From contig NZ_MSRR01000013.1 in NCBI RefSeq assembly GCF_001956585.1, positions 62,001-126,000 of the forward strand: a DNA stretch of 64,000 bases, in the 5' to 3' direction. A program made the translations under genes and the position numbers. This stretch comes from Actinomyces naeslundii. GTDB taxonomy: Bacteria; Actinomycetota; Actinomycetes; Actinomycetales; Actinomycetaceae. The number at the start of each line of letters is the position of its first letter. Position 1 is the stretch's first letter. The notes beneath the pieces were generated by a model. It was not told where the DNA came from. It saw nothing but the letters and a program-made list of their open reading frames with translations, and ran no database searches. Positions 18,225-26,942 of the stretch are shown here, in pieces.

Positions 18225-19511
18225 TTACGAAAGGATCACAGATGTGTCCTTGGTCTCGGAAGAAGTGCGGGCGATATCGGTACGGTACTGAGCGCCCTCA
18301 AGGCTGATGCGCTCAACGGCCTCGTAGGCGCGCGCCCGAGCCTCCTCCACGGTGGGTCCCAGAGCGACGATGGACAGGACGCGCCCACCGGTGGCCACCA
18401 GCTCGCCGTGCTCGGTGGTGCCGGTGCCGGCGTGCAGGACGTGGACGTCGTCGAGCTCCTCGGCAGCCTCGATCCCGGTGACGGTGCCGCCGGTCGTCAC
18501 GGTACCGGGGTAGCCGGGGGCGGCGATAACGACGTCGACGGCGCACTGCTCGGACCATGTGGGTTCGGGGGCCTCGGCGAGGCGGCCGGTGGCGGCGGCG
18601 TGAAGCAGCTCGGGCAGGGAGGAGGTCAGGCGGGCCAGGACGGCCTGGGTCTCAGGGTCGCCGAAGCGGACGTTGAACTCGACGACGCGCAGTCCGCGGC
18701 TGGTCAGGGCCAGACCGCAGTAGAGCAGGCCGATGAAGCCGGCACCGCGGCGAGCCATCTCGTCGACGACGGGCTGGGCGACCTCGCGCACCACCTGCTC
18801 GGTCAGGTCCGCCGGAGCCCATGGCAGGGGCGAGTAGGCGCCCATACCGCCGGTGTTGGGGCCGGCATCGTCGTCGAGGAGCCGCTTGAAGTCCTGGGCG
18901 GGGGCCAGGGGGCGGACGGTGGCACCGTCGCACACGCAGAACAGGGAGGCTTCAGGGCCGTCGAGATAGTCCTCGACGACGACGCGGCCGCCGCCGCGGG
19001 TCAGGCAGGCACGGCCATGGGCCAGGGCCACAGGGCGCTCATCGGTGACGACGACGCCCTTGCCGGCGGCCAGGCCGTCCTCCTTGACGACGTAAGGGGC
19101 CCCGAAGCGGTCCAGGGCGGCGGTCAGCTCGGCCTCGGTGGCGCATACGGCGGCCTCGGCGGTGGGCACGCCGGCAGCGGCCATGACCTCCTTGGCGAAG
19201 GCCTTCGAGCCCTCCAGACGAGCCGCCTCGGCGCTAGGACCGAAGCAGGGGATCCCGGCGTCGCGCACGGCGTCGGCGACGCCCGCCACCAATGGCGCCT
19301 CGGGACCCACGACGACGAGGTCTGCCTCCATCTGGGTGGCCAGGGCAACGACCTCCTCGGGAGCACAGGGGTCGATGTTGAGGTTCGTGGCGATGGCCGC
19401 GGTCCCAGGATTACCGGGGGCGACGACGAGCTCGGTGGTCTGCGGGTCACGGGCGAGGGCACGGGCCAGGGCGTGCTCGCGCGCGCCGGAGCCGAGAAGC
19501 AGGATCTTCAC
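18225..19511 (-). CDS. purD: Phosphoribosylamine-glycine ligase PurD
   Basis: GAR synthetase, step 2 of purine synthesis; ATP-grasp ligase, 428 residues. N-terminus MKILLLGSGAREHALARAL is diagnostic; the ATP-grasp part has VVKEDGLAAGKGVVV and the C-terminal EFNVRFGDPETQ metal-binding segment. GTG start at 19511 is leaderless: TAGGCT (19518-19523, minus strand) lies 6 nt before it and there is no Shine-Dalgarno site. It lies 284 nt upstream of purC on the same strand and is divergent from the SCO0854-like gene. Confidence 0.97.
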   Translation of the reverse strand: MKILLLGSGAREHALARALARDPQTTELVVAPGNPGTAAIATNLNIDPCAPEEVVALATQMEADLVVVGPEAPLVAGVADAVRDAGIPCFGPSAEAARLEGSKAFAKEVMAAAGVPTAEAAVCATEAELTAALDRFGAPYVVKEDGLAAGKGVVVTDERPVALAHGRACLTRGGGRVVVEDYLDGPEASLFCVCDGATVRPLAPAQDFKRLLDDDAGPNTGGMGAYSPLPWAPADLTEQVVREVAQPVVDEMARRGAGFIGLLYCGLALTSRGLRVVEFNVRFGDPETQAVLARLTSSLPELLHAAATGRLAEAPEPTWSEQCAVDVVIAAPGYPGTVTTGGTVTGIEAAEELDDVHVLHAGTGTTEHGELVATGGRVLSIVALGPTVEEARARAYEAVERISLEGAQYRTDIARTSSETKDTSVILS

Positions 19512-19682
19512 GGTCTCAGCCTAGATGATGGAAACCGCATCACGCCTGGAATCGCGGGCACCGCGCGTCCACGCACTGAACCGGCCCAAGCGGTTTCTCG
19601 GGAAAACCAGATCGCAGCCGGGTACGCTCAAGCCGGTTTCGGGGCGCGGAGTCCCTGGACGGCGAGGTGTCAGGAGGCTCAG

Positions 19683-21992
19683 GTGGAAGTCGATCAGTCC
19701 CCTGCGACGACGGCGGTCGGCACACAAGCCGGGGCTGCGGCCAAGGTTGCCCCGGCTACTGAGGCCGCCACAGCGATCAACGCAGTGACGATCCGCCGGC
19801 TCGGAGCGGTTCACCTCCCGCCGGCCACCGGCCGGCCAACGCCGTCGCACTCCGCCCCTTCGCGGGCGGAGACTCCCACGCCGGAACGGGGCACCGATGC
19901 GGGTATCGAGACGGCCCTGACCACCATGCGGGCACTGGGATACGTGCTCTCCGCACCGGCCCGGAAGGCTCTCGCCTCTCCCGAGGCCGCCTGGGCTCTG
20001 GTCAATGCCACAGCCCGCCTTTCCTCCGGCTCACCGGCCGCCGAGTACCACCCCTTCTACCCCGACTTCCCCGTCCAGGTCCGCGACGCCTCCGAGGCCA
20101 CGCTGCTGGTCAATGCCGCCCTGCACTACCTGGGCGACGTCGTCGGGGCCAGGATCCTGCCCGCCTACTGGCCCAGCCCCCGCGTGCCCCTGCCGGAGGA
20201 CGACAGCGTCCTCACTGAGCTGGACCTGGCCACAGAGCAGGACCTGGAGCGGATCGTGGTCGACCTCTTCGCCCAGGCGACCCCCTTCAGCGCCCAGGAC
20301 CGCGCGGACCTGACGGCTCTGCGCGATCACGGTCCCAGTCGAGCACCGCACGTCGCCGTCAAGGAGAACCTCGCCGTCCTCACCGTCGCCTTCCCCGGCC
20401 TGGACTTCTCCGCCTCCTACCGCACCGTCACCGACGTGCTGCGCCTGGCGGTCGCCATGGCGGGCGGCGACGTCTCCCTGGCCGAGCCGTGCCGGTTCCC
20501 CTCCTTCTCCCGCGCGCAACGGCGCCGGCTGCTGGGACTGCTCGACGCCGTCGGGCAGGTCCAGGACAGCCGGGACAGCGCCGAGGAGATGGCTCGGCGC
20601 TCAGAGCGGTGGAAGCGACTGGCCCGCCACCTGCGGGCCGGCGACTACGCGCGTCGCTTCCCGCGCGCCACCGAGCTCCTGCGCCAGGTCGCCTCCGGGA
20701 GCGCCGAGCCGGGGTTCGGCTCCCGCCTGGAGGAGGCGCTCGCACGCCGCGACGTCGAGGGCGCCCTCCACCTGCTGGTCGCTCGCCCCGGGGTCTTCGC
20801 CCGCCGCCTCAACCACCTGCTGCGGCTGTGCGGGGACAACGCCACCCGCAAGCGCGTGGTCGCCGAGTTCGCGCGAATCGCGCCCAAGGTCTCCCTTCCC
20901 GTGCTGGTCCGCCTGTGGGAGTACTTCTCCTCCCCCGGACCCGATGCGCTGCCCTGGCGGGTCGTCACCATCAAATCGGGCACGGGTATCAAGACGACGC
21001 TCATCCCGTCCACCCGGCACCCCGGCCACGCCGACGCTGCGGTGGTTCGCACCGTTGAGGAGGCCTTGCGCATGCGGGCGAGCCTCGGGCGGATCACCGT
21101 CGACCAGCAGCTTTACGAGGGCCACACGGTGCCGTTGGGGCAGCGCTCGGCCTCACCGGGCCTACGCACGGCGGGGCGAGGCACCCGGCTGCCCCTGCCC
21201 GAGGGCGAGACGATTCGCTTCTTCCTGCACTGGCGCGATCTGCCCGAGGCCCCGAGGGGCTCTGCCTCCGCAAACAGCCGGGGGATCCGTGTGGACCTGG
21301 ACCTGTCGGCCTTCTTCGTGTCCGAGGACCTCACTCGCACCGAGCAGATCGCCTACTACAACCTGCGCTCGACCGCGGCCGTGCACTCCGGCGACCTCAC
21401 TTCCGCACCCGACGGGGCGGCCGAGTTCATCGACGTCACCCTCCCCGAGGCGCTGAGGCAGGGCTGGCGCTACGTCGTCATGACGGTCCACTCCTTCTCC
21501 CACCACCCCCTGAGCGAGGTGCCCGAGTGCTGGGCAGGGGCAATGGCCCGCGGCGCGGACCCGCAGCGCGGCGAGGTCTTTGAAGCATCCACCGTCATGC
21601 AGCGCCTCGACCTGACCTCACCCGGGTTCAACGCGACCCCGTTCGTCATCGATCTCGCCGAGCGCCGGCTCATCTGGTGGGACCTGGCCGTAGAGGTGGG
21701 CGAGCACCAGGTGGCGAACCTGGACCACAGCACCAACCGAGTCCTGGCTCACCTGCTTGATCTGTTGGAGGGCCGGCGCATGCCGCTGGCGCACCTGCTC
21801 ACCCTGCTGGCCGACGCCGTCGTCGAGGACCCTGATGCGGCCCGGCTGGTCTTCGGCGAAGGCGGGATCATGCCGTGGCAGACCGAGCGGATCCTGGCCC
21901 TGCTTGCGCCTGCGGAGGCGACAGCAGACAAGATGACGGAGAAACGGATCGGGGATGCAGCTACGACGACAGACACGGAGCGGTCTGGGTAG
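19683..21992 (+). CDS. MXAN_6230/SCO0854-like protein with TerD-like module
   Basis: 769 residues. The N-terminal part (IETALTTMRALGYVLSAP...; PSFSRAQRRRLLGLLDAVG; later LPVLVRLWEYFSS) resembles the MXAN_6230/SCO0854 family of large cytoplasmic proteins. From about residue 533 a TerD-like stretch follows (RVDLDLSAFFVSEDL, HSGDLTSAPDGAAEFIDV), then WWDLAVEVGEHQVANLDH and a helical end. TerD domains bind calcium and occur in stress and phage-defence-linked gene sets; the function of this family is unknown. No Cys-rich RING end is visible. Start at GTG 19683, with AGGAGG at 19672-19677; a longer frame reaching back over purD is not credible. Its 3' part (from 20990) is duplicated at 36720. Divergent from purD. 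Confidence 0.7.
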   Translation: MEVDQSPATTAVGTQAGAAAKVAPATEAATAINAVTIRRLGAVHLPPATGRPTPSHSAPSRAETPTPERGTDAGIETALTTMRALGYVLSAPARKALASPEAAWALVNATARLSSGSPAAEYHPFYPDFPVQVRDASEATLLVNAALHYLGDVVGARILPAYWPSPRVPLPEDDSVLTELDLATEQDLERIVVDLFAQATPFSAQDRADLTALRDHGPSRAPHVAVKENLAVLTVAFPGLDFSASYRTVTDVLRLAVAMAGGDVSLAEPCRFPSFSRAQRRRLLGLLDAVGQVQDSRDSAEEMARRSERWKRLARHLRAGDYARRFPRATELLRQVASGSAEPGFGSRLEEALARRDVEGALHLLVARPGVFARRLNHLLRLCGDNATRKRVVAEFARIAPKVSLPVLVRLWEYFSSPGPDALPWRVVTIKSGTGIKTTLIPSTRHPGHADAAVVRTVEEALRMRASLGRITVDQQLYEGHTVPLGQRSASPGLRTAGRGTRLPLPEGETIRFFLHWRDLPEAPRGSASANSRGIRVDLDLSAFFVSEDLTRTEQIAYYNLRSTAAVHSGDLTSAPDGAAEFIDVTLPEALRQGWRYVVMTVHSFSHHPLSEVPECWAGAMARGADPQRGEVFEASTVMQRLDLTSPGFNATPFVIDLAERRLIWWDLAVEVGEHQVANLDHSTNRVLAHLLDLLEGRRMPLAHLLTLLADAVVEDPDAARLVFGEGGIMPWQTERILALLAPAEATADKMTEKRIGDAATTTDTERSG

Positions 21993-22066
21993 CCTGGTCC
22001 GTGTCCGGCCATGAGGGTGCTTCCTTCTGCTCTTTCACAGCATCCCAGCGCCCTCGCTCTCCGGAC

Positions 22067-22103
22067 GCAGCCGGGTGGGCCGTCAACGGCTCCACCCGGC
22101 TGC
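22067..22103. terminator. Bidirectional hairpin between convergent genes
   Basis: A 13-bp stem (22067-22079 with 22091-22103, one G-T pair) sits between the convergent SCO0854-like and VOC genes. An equivalent, stronger hairpin is present in copy B at 37339-37374. Confidence 0.65.
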
Positions 22104-22113
22104 TGTGCGAGGA

Positions 22114-22887
22114 TCAGAAGGTGGTGAGCAGGAAGCGCGCACCATGCGGGTCGGCAACCTCCACCATGCGTCCGAACGTGAAGTCGATGGGCTCGACGAT
22201 GACGGCTCCCCCGAGCTCGCGCACCCGCCGGGCTGCGGCGTCCGCGTCCTCAACCCCGAAGTAGATTCGCCAGCACGAGGGGGCCTCCTCACCGAAGTAG
22301 CCGGCCCGACCGACGCCGCTGACAGATCTACCCCCGACGACGCTGGTGTAGAAGTCCTGCTCCTGGTCGGCGATGGTCAGCCGGCGGGTGGACCACCCAG
22401 CGACCTCCCGATAAAAGCGCTCGGACACCTCCAGGTCGCCGGCCAGGACGTCGAACCACACCGGCATCCCGGCCTGGTAGGGGTAGGGCCCCTCGAAGTC
22501 CTCACCCTCCAGGAGCCCGACGACGTTACCGTCGGGATCGGAGGCGAGGGCATAGGCCATGGTCTCAGTGACGCGAGTGGGCTCCACAACGACACTCCCT
22601 CCGACCCTCTCAGCGGCTCCGGCGGCGGTGCGGACGTCATCGACCATGAAGCTCACCCGCCAGCCGGGGTCCCCGTGCGCCTCCTCGGCGGGCTCGAAGG
22701 AACCGATGAGCCGACCGTCGTGATGCACCTCGATGGTCAGCGGCTCGCCCGGTTCGGCAGGGGTGATCTCCCAGCCGAGAAGGTCCCGGTAGAACGCGGC
22801 CGAGGCGTCAATGTCCGGTGTGTACAGCTCGATCCAGCAGGGAAAGCCGGCAAGGCGCTCGGCGGGCAGGGCGGTGGTGTCGGTCAT
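22114..22887 (-). CDS. VOC-family protein, two-domain (copy A)
   Basis: 257 residues, two tandem VOC/glyoxalase modules. Module 1 starts FPCWIELYTPDIDASAAFYR and ends ALASDPDGNVVGLLEGEDF; module 2 starts MPVWFDVLAGDLEVSERFYR and ends MVEVADPHGARFLLTTF. This layout is typical of actinobacterial CFP-30/hydroxylase-like VOC proteins; substrate unknown. AAGGAG precedes the ATG. It follows the AraC-type regulator on the same strand, 135 nt downstream, so the regulator may control it. A near-identical copy is at 37386-38174. Confidence 0.85.
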   Translation of the reverse strand: MTDTTALPAERLAGFPCWIELYTPDIDASAAFYRDLLGWEITPAEPGEPLTIEVHHDGRLIGSFEPAEEAHGDPGWRVSFMVDDVRTAAGAAERVGGSVVVEPTRVTETMAYALASDPDGNVVGLLEGEDFEGPYPYQAGMPVWFDVLAGDLEVSERFYREVAGWSTRRLTIADQEQDFYTSVVGGRSVSGVGRAGYFGEEAPSCWRIYFGVEDADAAARRVRELGGAVIVEPIDFTFGRMVEVADPHGARFLLTTF

Positions 22888-23021
22888 CAGTGGCTCCTTA
22901 CGTATCCAGCCGCATGTCGAGGGACGTCATACGCTCCACGACGGTAGACCGGCCGGTACGCCGCGAACGACTCCGATCCTGCTCTCTTGAGCGGTTCCCC
23001 TTGAGCCGCCTCAGACGGCCA

Positions 23022-23849
23022 TCAGACCACCATCGCCGCCAGGGCCACGAGGACCGCGGGATCCCAGGGGAGGGCGGCGCGCACCGGAAGAGTGACGGGG
23101 CCGGCGACTGGAGTCTCGGGGACACGCAGCCGCGCCACGAGAGGGCTCGCGGGGGCCAGGTGCTCGTGGACGCTGGCGCCGTCGGGGAGGATGGTGGCAA
23201 GGATCCAGGGGGCTCCCGGCACCACGGGCAGCTCGACCTCATCGATGTGTCGACGCAGTGTCCCGGTGGCCGGCAGCCCGCTGGGAACCGGCCGGGGAAA
23301 GGTCCCGACCCACTGGTAGGGGGCAGGTCCGAGCGCGCGGCGCATCTCCTCGGGGACCTGCGGACGGACGCGGATCCTCCCCGCCGCCGGCACCAGGAGG
23401 CTCACGGTCGGCAGGGTTCGTTCGGCGATCCGGTCGGCGATACGGCGCAGGGCGCCGGGTGGGGTTCCGACGTCGCGCAGAAAGCGGCGGCTGAAGGTAC
23501 CCACCGAGGTGTAGCCGACCTCGTGACAGGTCTCGGCCACGCCCAGGCGGTGGGTGACGAGGAGGTGCTTGGCCTCGTGCAGTCGCCAGGCAGCCAGGTA
23601 GTCCATGGGCGAGGTACCGACGGCGGCTGTGAAGACCCGAGTGAGGTGGGAAGGGCTGTAGGCCAGGTACGCCGAGAGGTCCTCGATGGTGACACGATCG
23701 CGGAAACGGGTGCGCAGGTAGTGGGAGGCTCGCAGCGCCAGATCGGCGGCGGCCTCGTCGAGCGGCTGACCCGTCTGAGCGCCGTCGACGGCTGTGACCG
23801 AGCGGGAGGGGCCCGGCGACATGAGCCCGTCAGGTGGGTACTGGCGCAT
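23022..23849 (-). CDS. AraC-family regulator (copy A)
   Basis: 275 residues. The double HTH is N-terminal: VTIEDLSAYLAYSPSHLTRV (first HTH), WRLHEAKHLLVTHRLGVAET, then VGYTSVGTFSRRFLRDVGTP (second HTH). The C-terminal ~150 residues form an effector domain I cannot assign. Leaderless start: TAACGT (23856-23861, minus strand), 6 nt, ATG. Upstream, divergent and 204 nt away, is the small PQ-rich membrane gene. The copy at 38309-39136 is of the same length. Confidence 0.85.
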   Translation of the reverse strand: MRQYPPDGLMSPGPSRSVTAVDGAQTGQPLDEAAADLALRASHYLRTRFRDRVTIEDLSAYLAYSPSHLTRVFTAAVGTSPMDYLAAWRLHEAKHLLVTHRLGVAETCHEVGYTSVGTFSRRFLRDVGTPPGALRRIADRIAERTLPTVSLLVPAAGRIRVRPQVPEEMRRALGPAPYQWVGTFPRPVPSGLPATGTLRRHIDEVELPVVPGAPWILATILPDGASVHEHLAPASPLVARLRVPETPVAGPVTLPVRAALPWDPAVLVALAAMVV

Positions 23850-24053
23850 GACAACACGTTACACAGTGGTGATCTCCGAAACGACGACTCGCGTCCCTGG
23901 GTACGGAACATCTGCACAGCCCGCTCACGGCGAAGAGGCCGGGGCCCCCGCATCGAGGGATCCACAAGCTGATATGCCGAAACAGGCCGCTCTGAAGGAA
24001 ACCTGACTTGCTACGCTACGACGACAACTGAAGCACACCCAGAAAACGGATCG

Positions 24054-24659
24054 ATGTCGACTCCCCAGAATCAGCCCCCGTACCAGCAGCCGTACCAGCC
24101 TCCCTATCAGGCTGTGCCTCCCTACGGACAGCAGCGCCCTCGTCCCACCCATGCGGGGAAGCTGGTTGCAGCGATCATCCTGTTCATCACCGGCCCATTA
24201 CTGGGAGCGTTCATCGCGGGAATCGGTTCCGTCATCGTCGCCGCCAGCATCGCCACCAGTGGAGACGTCATCACCAACGGACAGCAGGTCAGCCTGAGCA
24301 GCAACGAGGAACGGACCCTCTACGTACCGGAGGACGCCATCGTCAGCACCTGCACCGTCACCGCCCCTGACGGCAAGGAGGTCCCCGTCTCCCGCAGCAC
24401 CGGATCGCATATCTCCAACAACAACGGCGACTACGAATCCGCCCTGACATTCAAAACCGCGAAAGCGGGAAACTACCGCGTCTCATGCGACGACCTGAGC
24501 GACACCGATACGGTCCTCGTGGGCGCCGGGCTCACCTTCCGCCCATTCATGTGGTCGCTCATGGCAGGGATCTGCGCCGGCGCGGTCTGCTGGATCATTG
24601 CAGCCGTCCTCCTCATCCGACGCCACCGGGCCCTCGCCGCGCAGACTCAAGCGGGCTGA
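24054..24659 (+). CDS. Small PQ-rich membrane protein
   Basis: 201 residues. A short Gln/Pro/Tyr-rich N-terminus (about 30 residues, NQPPYQQPYQPPYQ) precedes a membrane segment (KLVAAIILFITGPLLGAFIAG and onward), an extracellular-looking domain of about 110 residues with two Cys residues (STCTV and RVSCDD), a second segment (LMAGICAGAVCWIIAAVLLI) and a short basic end. No family recognised; the cytoplasmic Pro/Gln tail plus membrane pair resembles many actinobacterial cell-surface proteins. A truncated copy of its 5' end survives at 39324. Confidence 0.7.
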   Translation: MSTPQNQPPYQQPYQPPYQAVPPYGQQRPRPTHAGKLVAAIILFITGPLLGAFIAGIGSVIVAASIATSGDVITNGQQVSLSSNEERTLYVPEDAIVSTCTVTAPDGKEVPVSRSTGSHISNNNGDYESALTFKTAKAGNYRVSCDDLSDTDTVLVGAGLTFRPFMWSLMAGICAGAVCWIIAAVLLIRRHRALAAQTQAG

Positions 24660-24730
24660 CTCCGACGCGGAACCGCAAGGACACTTTGACCCGAGAGGCA
24701 TAGCCCTCACAGAAGATCGCGAGCAGTCAC

Positions 24731-26299
24731 TTAGTACGATGAGTCGATATGCCACTCGTCGATAGCGCTATTGGACGACCGCACCCGTGAGGGCAGCGCA
24801 GGCGTCCCCGTTCCAGGAAGAACGATGCCCAACGTCTCTGCGACATATGCCCGAAGATCGACGGCGTGAGGACCAGGCCTGCGAGGTTTCCCCTCCTCCG
24901 GGACCATCGCGCCCGCCCGGCGCGACCACACTTTCGCACAAGAGACGCCCGGAGGTTTCTCACCCTCCATCAGAATTACACTCCCCATCGGGATCAGTAT
25001 ATTTGCGACGTCACCTAATTCATCCCGATCATGCAACATCTCCCCCTCCACAAGATCTAGATAGATTCGCTTTAAGGCATTTTGATATCGACACAAACGA
25101 AAACACATCAAACCCGCCAACACCGGGACTTTTATGCCGCGAAACATGAATAGATACATAACAATTAACCACACAATGCACGCACACATTGTAGGCCACG
25201 CACCACCCACCCCAAACTTAAGGACCGCCACAAAGCTCGGCAATACAAAAGCAGCAATAGAAACTGAAATAAAATTAAAGATGGCCGCAAATCTTGCAAA
25301 AGGTTTACTGAGAATAACATTAGGAACGTCTTCCACCATCAACCACACAAATAAACAGCAAACCATCCCGTACAGTATTGCGAATCCGACAGCGCCCACC
25401 CCCGCACAGGCCCACCACGCGAGCCCGAACATCACTGCACTAATCGCAAATGTGACAGCATAACCACCCACCGCCCTCGGCACCGACACACGCCCACGAC
25501 AAGTCATCCATTTAGAGACGCACCCCCATCGCACCCACGAGACCACATTCTGCAGCGCCACAGCATAGTCTCGAACCACACCATTTCCACTCGGTCGCGA
25601 AAGCAGAGGCAATAGAGCGATCACGCCGGACGTGAATATTAGAACTATACCAACAAAAACATCGCCATCGACCTGAATCCCGCAGTATTGAGCCGCAAAA
25701 ACACTTACCCAAAACGCCACAACCAGGGCACCAAAACATGCAGTCAGCACACGCATAAGATCAGCAGCAATATCCTCCCTTCGAGCATCATCGAAAACAT
25801 CAATCAACCACATCATCCCAACACGCCGCACACCCTCGCCTGCAGGGCGTTTATGCTGCCTCCACGAAAGTGCAGCAAGAGCGACCTCCGCACCAGCGAC
25901 GACAGCACCGACATCCACGACATCCGATCTAAAACTAGAGCCTGACAAACGGAGTGCCAGATCTAAGAATTCTCCCAGAAAGGAGTCACCAAAGTTTCCC
26001 GTCACTAATTTTACCAATAACACACAAAATAATGCCGTAATGAGTGACGCACTTACAGAAAGAAACAGGACTCCAGATCCTGACTTAATTCTTGATTTTA
26101 CTTCTCGATAATCCACATACCCAGCGCGGTCCTTAGCGCCACCATCAAACTGGCCGCCTCTCACTAGAGACCCAGAAAATCGAGAATGGCGCCCGTCGCC
26201 TGCGTTGACAGCAGAACCCCCGAGGAAATACTGACAGTAATGACAGCAACCATGTGATTCGGACTTCTTCTCTGAAGATCTCCAAGACATGATACTCAT
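24731..26299 (-). CDS. Unknown multi-spanning membrane protein, low GC
   Basis: 522 residues, no family recognised. After a Cys/His-bearing N-terminus (HGCCHYCQYF) there are about eight to ten hydrophobic segments, e.g. VLFLSVSASLITALFCVLLV, VAFWVSVFAAQYCGIQV, MFGLAWWACAGVGAVGFAILYG and MCACIVWLIVMYLFMF. The last ~110 residues look soluble. Base composition is clearly lower in GC than the flanking core genes, suggesting transfer. The start is uncertain: two ATGs (26299 and 26290) are close and neither has a strong ribosome site. It belongs to the accessory block next to the IS21-like element. Confidence 0.6.
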   Translation of the reverse strand: MSIMSWRSSEKKSESHGCCHYCQYFLGGSAVNAGDGRHSRFSGSLVRGGQFDGGAKDRAGYVDYREVKSRIKSGSGVLFLSVSASLITALFCVLLVKLVTGNFGDSFLGEFLDLALRLSGSSFRSDVVDVGAVVAGAEVALAALSWRQHKRPAGEGVRRVGMMWLIDVFDDARREDIAADLMRVLTACFGALVVAFWVSVFAAQYCGIQVDGDVFVGIVLIFTSGVIALLPLLSRPSGNGVVRDYAVALQNVVSWVRWGCVSKWMTCRGRVSVPRAVGGYAVTFAISAVMFGLAWWACAGVGAVGFAILYGMVCCLFVWLMVEDVPNVILSKPFARFAAIFNFISVSIAAFVLPSFVAVLKFGVGGAWPTMCACIVWLIVMYLFMFRGIKVPVLAGLMCFRLCRYQNALKRIYLDLVEGEMLHDRDELGDVANILIPMGSVILMEGEKPPGVSCAKVWSRRAGAMVPEEGKPRRPGPHAVDLRAYVAETLGIVLPGTGTPALPSRVRSSNSAIDEWHIDSSY

Positions 26300-26515
26300 G
26301 TTACTCTGAAATAATTACGGTGACAGTCGTTTGGAACCAGCAGCACCCCTGCACAACATCAGGTTGCACAGACGAACACCATAGTTTTTCGGCTGTCGAG
26401 TACACGAACGTGTCAGCGACGATAGTGTCCTACAGCAGCTGATGCTCCAGCCCGCCTCTGGCAGTCCTTATTCGACTAGCATCAGCTGACGCTCGGATCC
26501 CTGCTCTGAGTACCG
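26300..26515. other. Intergenic region, nothing recognised
   Basis: About 215 bases of lower-GC sequence between the low-GC membrane gene and a PH-like gene remnant. I see no gene, repeat or terminator. Confidence 0.4.
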
Positions 26516-26650
26516 CTATCTCTGACGAGGTACCGCCAAGCCAATGTCTCCTCTCGCTTTCTGTATGCCCGCATCTGGAATGGGAATATAGCGGCCGGTC
26601 TCACGGGCGGCATAGAGCGCGACACCCCAGAGCCAGATCACTTCGCAGCG
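26516..26650 (-). pseudogene. C-terminal remnant of a PH-like membrane protein gene
   Basis: The last 44 codons (RCEVIWLWGVALYAARETGR...GLAVPRQR, then TAG) match the C-terminus of the paralogous proteins at 39471-40733 and 40760-42061 (RCEAIWLWGVAHGVTRESGR and QCESIWLWGVTHGVAEEHGR). The rest of the gene is absent; its upstream frame runs without similarity into the IS21-like element, so it was probably truncated by an insertion or rearrangement. Confidence 0.7.
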
Positions 26651-26794
26651 TCCTCCACTATTGCCCATGACCAGCGCTCCGGGATACTTGGGGTGTGAGA
26701 CGACGTCGTCACAGACTGGCGGGCTCTCGTTGGCAAAACAGGTCGCTTCCGGACCAGCCATTCCACGGTGGTCGGCTTGTTGTACCGGCAAGGG

Positions 26795-26886
26795 TGGTTG
26801 TGACAACTTGGTTCGGCCCCGTTGTGACGGCCTGATCTGGCCCCGCGTGCGACTTGCCGGGGTGTTGACGGTCTGAACTGGCCCCA
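26795..26886 (+). repeat. Left terminal repeats of the IS21-like element
   Basis: Two related units: GTGACGGCCTGATCTGGCCC (from 26824) and GTTGACGGTCTGAACTGGCC (from 26864). The outermost 45 nt (26801-26845) pair with the right end as an imperfect inverted repeat. Confidence 0.7.
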
Positions 26887-26942
26887 CCCCTTCACGCTGG
26901 TCCCCATCACTGGGAACCAGTCGCGAGGGCAAGGGAGCCAAG

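Larger units (their letters stand above)
20990..24130. repeat. Copy A of a diverged direct duplication
   Basis: The stretch from inside the SCO0854-like gene through the VOC gene, the AraC gene and the start of the small PQ-rich gene recurs, in the same order and orientation, at 36720-~39395. Gene order, hairpin and intergenic sequences all match with scattered substitutions. The right limit is approximate. Confidence 0.85.

Noticed and set aside
17939-18307. A small plus-strand frame between purC and purD (MGRSKSDRWEEDE... from 18079) with a GGAGGG site.
   Set aside because: It runs into the 3' end of purD, has no similarity and low-complexity composition; not enough support for a gene.
17964-19682. 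A 1342-residue plus-strand frame would extend the SCO0854-like gene leftwards over purD.
   Set aside because: It lies antisense to purD with no family similarity; a well-placed AGGAGG and GTG at 19683 give a better start.
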